Assembly (NCBI GenBank): GCA_049840815.1
Contig: JASGJI010000009.1
Coordinates: forward strand, 1 to 64,000
DNA: 64,000 nt
DNA from: JASGDN01 sp049840815
Lineage (GTDB): Bacteria; Chloroflexota; Chloroflexia; Thermomicrobiales; UBA6265
Direction: 5' to 3'
Shown: positions 61,355-64,000 of the stretch, piece by piece
Layout of the letters: the number at the start of each line of letters is the position of its first letter
How positions within the stretch are numbered: the first letter of the stretch is position 1
The notes under the pieces: model-generated
Told to the model about the DNA's origin: nothing
The model's database searches: none
Seen by the model: only the letters and a program-made list of their open reading frames with translations
Made by a program: the position numbers and the translations under genes

Positions 61355-61387
61355 CTCCGCGTCTGATTCCTGGATTCAGGGACGATT

Positions 61388-61984
61388 CTATGGGGCTGGC
61401 GATGGGGCGGTCGTCCACTTCGGCATGATCGTCGGCTGCCAGGCGATCATGCGGTCGAGCAGGATCGCAGGATCGGTATCGGCCAGGAGCAGGGAGCGGT
61501 GATCCGGGCGGATGAAGCCGCGCTCCACCGCGCCATCGAAGAAGGCGAGCAGCGGTGCGTAGTAGCCGTCCACATCGAGAATCCCAATAGGCTTGCGGTG
61601 GATACCGAGTTGGCCCCAGGTCAGGATCTCGCAGAGTTCATCCAGGGTACCGAATCCGCCGGGCAGGGCGATGAAGCCATCGGCGTTCGCCTCCATCGCG
61701 GCCTTCCGCTCGTGCATCGATCCGAGGACGCGCAATTCGGTCAGGCCGAGGTGGGCGACTTCCTTTTCCCGGAGCGCGCGAGGGATGTAGCCGCGGACCG
61801 TTCCTCCAGCCGCCAGCGTCGCATCGGCGATGGCGCCCATCAGGCCTACATTACCGCCGCCGTAGACGAGGGTGAGACCTCGGCGGGCGAGTTCCTGGCC
61901 CAACTGTTCGGAGACGGTGCGATAGAGAGGGTCGTTGCCAACGCTGGACCCGCAGAAAACGCATACCGATGTCATGGTGGTCAT
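61388..61984 (-). CDS. LOG-family (TIGR00730) Rossmann-fold protein
   Basis: 198 residues. SVCVFCGSSVGNDPLYRTVS, GLTLVYGGGNVGLMGAIADA, MHERKAAMEANADGFIALPG and GFGTLDELCEILTWGQLGIH (PGGxGTxxE) are diagnostic. Family members are cytokinin-activating phosphoribohydrolases or nucleotide-phosphate hydrolases. ATG 61984 follows GAGGG; 61975 is an alternative. Convergent with the RsmC gene, 33 nt between stops. Confidence 0.9.
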   Translation of the reverse strand: MTTMTSVCVFCGSSVGNDPLYRTVSEQLGQELARRGLTLVYGGGNVGLMGAIADATLAAGGTVRGYIPRALREKEVAHLGLTELRVLGSMHERKAAMEANADGFIALPGGFGTLDELCEILTWGQLGIHRKPIGILDVDGYYAPLLAFFDGAVERGFIRPDHRSLLLADTDPAILLDRMIAWQPTIMPKWTTAPSPAP

Positions 61985-62237
61985 GTCCGTTGCCCTCATC
62001 CTGCGCGCCGCCGCCTTCGCGCCTGCCTGTGCCGGCTTGTCTGGCCTGCATCCGTCCTTGCGTGTCATCCGGTCATTGTGCGGGCCGAACCGGGACCGGG
62101 ACAAGGCGCGTCTGGGCGCTTCACGGAGGTTTCACGGTTCTGGGATGAAGCGGGCCGCTTCCCGGATTGGTGGCGCTCTGCGACGATGCGCACCGACAAG
62201 GAATGTGCAGGCCTGGACGAATGCAAGGAGCAGCGCG

Positions 62238-63884
62238 GTGAGTGACTCGGCGGCGACGGTGGCGGCGACGAAGGATTGGGTGTTCGACGACGCGGCGCGC
62301 GAGCGCGTGGAGCGGGTTTTCGCGGCGTGGGATACGCCTTCGACGCCGGGCATGGCGGTCGGCATCTATCGCGAAGGGGAGGTCGTGTATACGCACGGCT
62401 TCGGGATGGCGAACCTGGAGCACGACATCCCCATCGCCCCGAATTCGATCTTCCATATTGCCTCGATCTCGAAGCAGTTCACCGATATGTGCATCGCTCT
62501 CCTCCAGGCAGAGGGGGCGCTGGATGTGGATGACGATATCCGCCTCTACGTGCCGGAGGTACCTGATTTCGGGGAGACGATCACGATCCGGCACCTCATT
62601 CATCACGTCAGCGGCCTTCGCGACCAGTGGATGCTGCTCTATCTGGCGGGCTGGCGGGAGGAAGACCTCGTCACCGATGCCGACGTGCTGGACCTGGTGA
62701 GCCGGCAACAGGTGCTGAACTTCAGCCCGAACACGGAGTATCTCTACTGCAACACCGGTTACACGCTGCCCTCGATCGTCGTGAAGCGCGTCTCCGGACT
62801 TTCGCTCCGGCAGTTCGCGCAGGCCCGTATCTTCGGGCCGCTGGGGATGACGCGCACGCACTTCCACGACGATCACTCCGAGATCGTGAAGGGGAGGACG
62901 CAGGCCTACGAGCCGCGCAAGGGTGGTGGCTACCACGTCTCCATCCCGGAGTTCGATGTCGTTGGCACGACGAGCCTCTTCACCACGGTGGAAGACCTCG
63001 CGAAGTGGGACGGCAACTTCATCTCCGCGCAGGTGGGTGGCCCGGAGGTCGTTGCCGAGTTGCAGCGGCCCGGCACTTTCGCCGACGGCAAGCCGATGAC
63101 CTACGCCTGGGGGCTGACGACGGATACCTACCGTGGTGCGATCCAGATCGGGCATGGGGGTGCCGATCATGGGTACCGTTCCGACTACTTCCGGCTCCCG
63201 GAGTTCGGGTTGACGGTGACAGTGCTCTCCAACGTGTCCGACTCGGGTCCACACGGCCTGGCGACGAAGGTGGCCGATGCGGTGATCGGGGATTTGCTCG
63301 CACCGGCGACGGTTCCGGGTGCCGCGACCGGCAAGCGGACGGGCGTGCCGGTGCCGGTGAAGCCGTCCGCGCTGGCTGGAACGTGGTCCTCCGAGAAGGG
63401 GACGTGGCTGACCATCGCCGCGCGGGACGGCAAGGCGTGGCTGGAGATGGACGAGCCGTGGCCGCTCGAGGACGGCGGCAACGGGCGTTTCGTCCATGCG
63501 GCGTCTGGCATCGTCGTCGTGCCGGCGGCGGATGCTGCATCGCTGGACGTCACGTTTGCCGGGGAGACGGTCACGTATGCGCGAGCCGCGTCGGCGCGCC
63601 CCTCGGCCGAGGCGCTCGATGCGCTGGCCGGGTCGTACTGGAGCGAGGAGCTCGGCGTGCCATACGAGATCATCCGCGATGGTGGGCCGGATGGTGAGAC
63701 GATCGCGGTGCGACGCCGGAAGTTCCCGGACATGACGTATCGCTCGCTTGCGGACGATGTGTTCGGGCGTGGGAGTCTTGATTGGGGTTCGGTGCTGCGC
63801 TTTCAGCGTGGTGGAGACGGCGCGGTGACGGGCTTCACGCTGACGGCGGGGCGCATCCGGAACCTGGCGTTCGCGAAGCGGTAG
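62238..63884 (+). CDS. Serine hydrolase, class C beta-lactamase-like, with C-terminal domain
   Basis: 548 residues from GTG 62238, after AAGGAG. Motifs: HIASISKQFTDMCIALL (SxxK), LYCNTGYTLPSIVVK (Y-x-N) and IGHGGADHGYRSDYFRLP (HxG). A beta-rich C-terminal part (LAGTWSSEKGTWLTIAA; LAGSYWSEELGVPYEII; VTGFTLTAGRIRNLAFAKR) is typical of esterase/peptidase-like members. No signal peptide is obvious. Frame intact. Closely analogous to the gene at 21514, but not a close copy. Confidence 0.9.
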   Translation: MSDSAATVAATKDWVFDDAARERVERVFAAWDTPSTPGMAVGIYREGEVVYTHGFGMANLEHDIPIAPNSIFHIASISKQFTDMCIALLQAEGALDVDDDIRLYVPEVPDFGETITIRHLIHHVSGLRDQWMLLYLAGWREEDLVTDADVLDLVSRQQVLNFSPNTEYLYCNTGYTLPSIVVKRVSGLSLRQFAQARIFGPLGMTRTHFHDDHSEIVKGRTQAYEPRKGGGYHVSIPEFDVVGTTSLFTTVEDLAKWDGNFISAQVGGPEVVAELQRPGTFADGKPMTYAWGLTTDTYRGAIQIGHGGADHGYRSDYFRLPEFGLTVTVLSNVSDSGPHGLATKVADAVIGDLLAPATVPGAATGKRTGVPVPVKPSALAGTWSSEKGTWLTIAARDGKAWLEMDEPWPLEDGGNGRFVHAASGIVVVPAADAASLDVTFAGETVTYARAASARPSAEALDALAGSYWSEELGVPYEIIRDGGPDGETIAVRRRKFPDMTYRSLADDVFGRGSLDWGSVLRFQRGGDGAVTGFTLTAGRIRNLAFAKR

Positions 63885-63899
63885 CGCTTCCAGGTGACG

Positions 63900-63950
63900 A
63901 ACGGAGGAAGCCCGGCAGGCAGTACGATCGCCTGCCGGGCTTCCTCCGTT
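63900..63950 (+). terminator. Very strong hairpin after the serine hydrolase
   Basis: Perfect 21-bp stem (63900-63920 and 63930-63950, core GGAGGAAGCCCGGCAGGC) with a 9-nt loop, 16 nt after the stop. Confidence 0.8.
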
Positions 63951-64000
63951 CCGGGTGAAGGCTCGGGATCACGCAGAGATGCTGGACCGTTCGCTGTACA

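Noticed and set aside
1..64000. Insertion sequences, integrases or phage genes at the join and repeats
   Set aside because: No transposase, integrase or phage structural motif was recognised on either strand.

Overview
This window looks like two unrelated pieces of genome joined at about 20.45-20.51 kb. The left 20 kb resembles a planctomycete, probably Phycisphaerae: a prepilin-like protein with an H-X9-DG C-terminus, a DUF6504 protein, a zinc-ribbon membrane protein, a two-domain siroheme decarboxylase, and spacers carrying ATGAGTGATGAGTGAC-type and CACAGATT-type repeats. The right 43.5 kb resembles Chloroflexota, probably Thermomicrobia/Thermomicrobiales: GC-rich, compactly arranged, with secreted proteins that carry SATPE/ATPEA-like linkers just after the signal peptide. 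These assignments come from gene content read by eye, not from a database search.

Left block (1-20.4 kb): a 5'-truncated peptide ABC transporter operon (binding protein, two permeases, ATPase) has two toxin-antitoxin modules between the second permease and the ATPase. Then come a GntR/DUF1648-DUF5808 pair with an AT-rich operator, a zinc-ribbon membrane protein, a broken Ser/Thr kinase, an AhbA-AhbB siroheme decarboxylase fusion, and a minus-strand run with a DUF6504 protein, a prepilin-like protein, a GH30-like glycosidase, a YhcG-type PDDEXK protein, a small lipoprotein and mutS. Almost every gene here is split by single-base frameshifts, often at homopolymers. That fits uncorrected indels better than decay, because housekeeping mutS is hit at least five times.

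Right block (20.5-64 kb): it opens with an S9 peptidase cut off at the join and a serine hydrolase with an in-frame TAG near its end. A CotH-like protein kinase / VTC polyphosphate-polymerase-like / DUF4956 locus follows, with a two-component system translationally coupled behind cotH. Next are a CocE/NonD hydrolase, a TetR with a palindromic operator, DUF6204, MmcQ/YjbR and a PLP dehydratase, a possible arsenic operon (ACR3-like permease plus flavoprotein), and an ECF sigma factor with a membrane receptor/anti-sigma-like protein and a secreted paralogue of its outer domain. Further on are GH114, a ScyD/E protein, an EamA transporter, TetR/SnoaL, a UvrA paralogue, a complete EfeUOB iron-uptake operon with a candidate iron box, an MFS transporter, GH127, a HEPN-like pair, an XRE regulator, an M29 aminopeptidase, an Acg-like nitroreductase, RsmC, LOG and a second serine hydrolase.

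Frameshifts in the right block are confined to 20.7-27.6 kb, so errors thin out away from the join. No tRNA, rRNA, CRISPR array, transposase or phage gene was recognised. Perfect GC-rich hairpins close many transcription units, and inverted-repeat elements fill several spacers between convergent genes.
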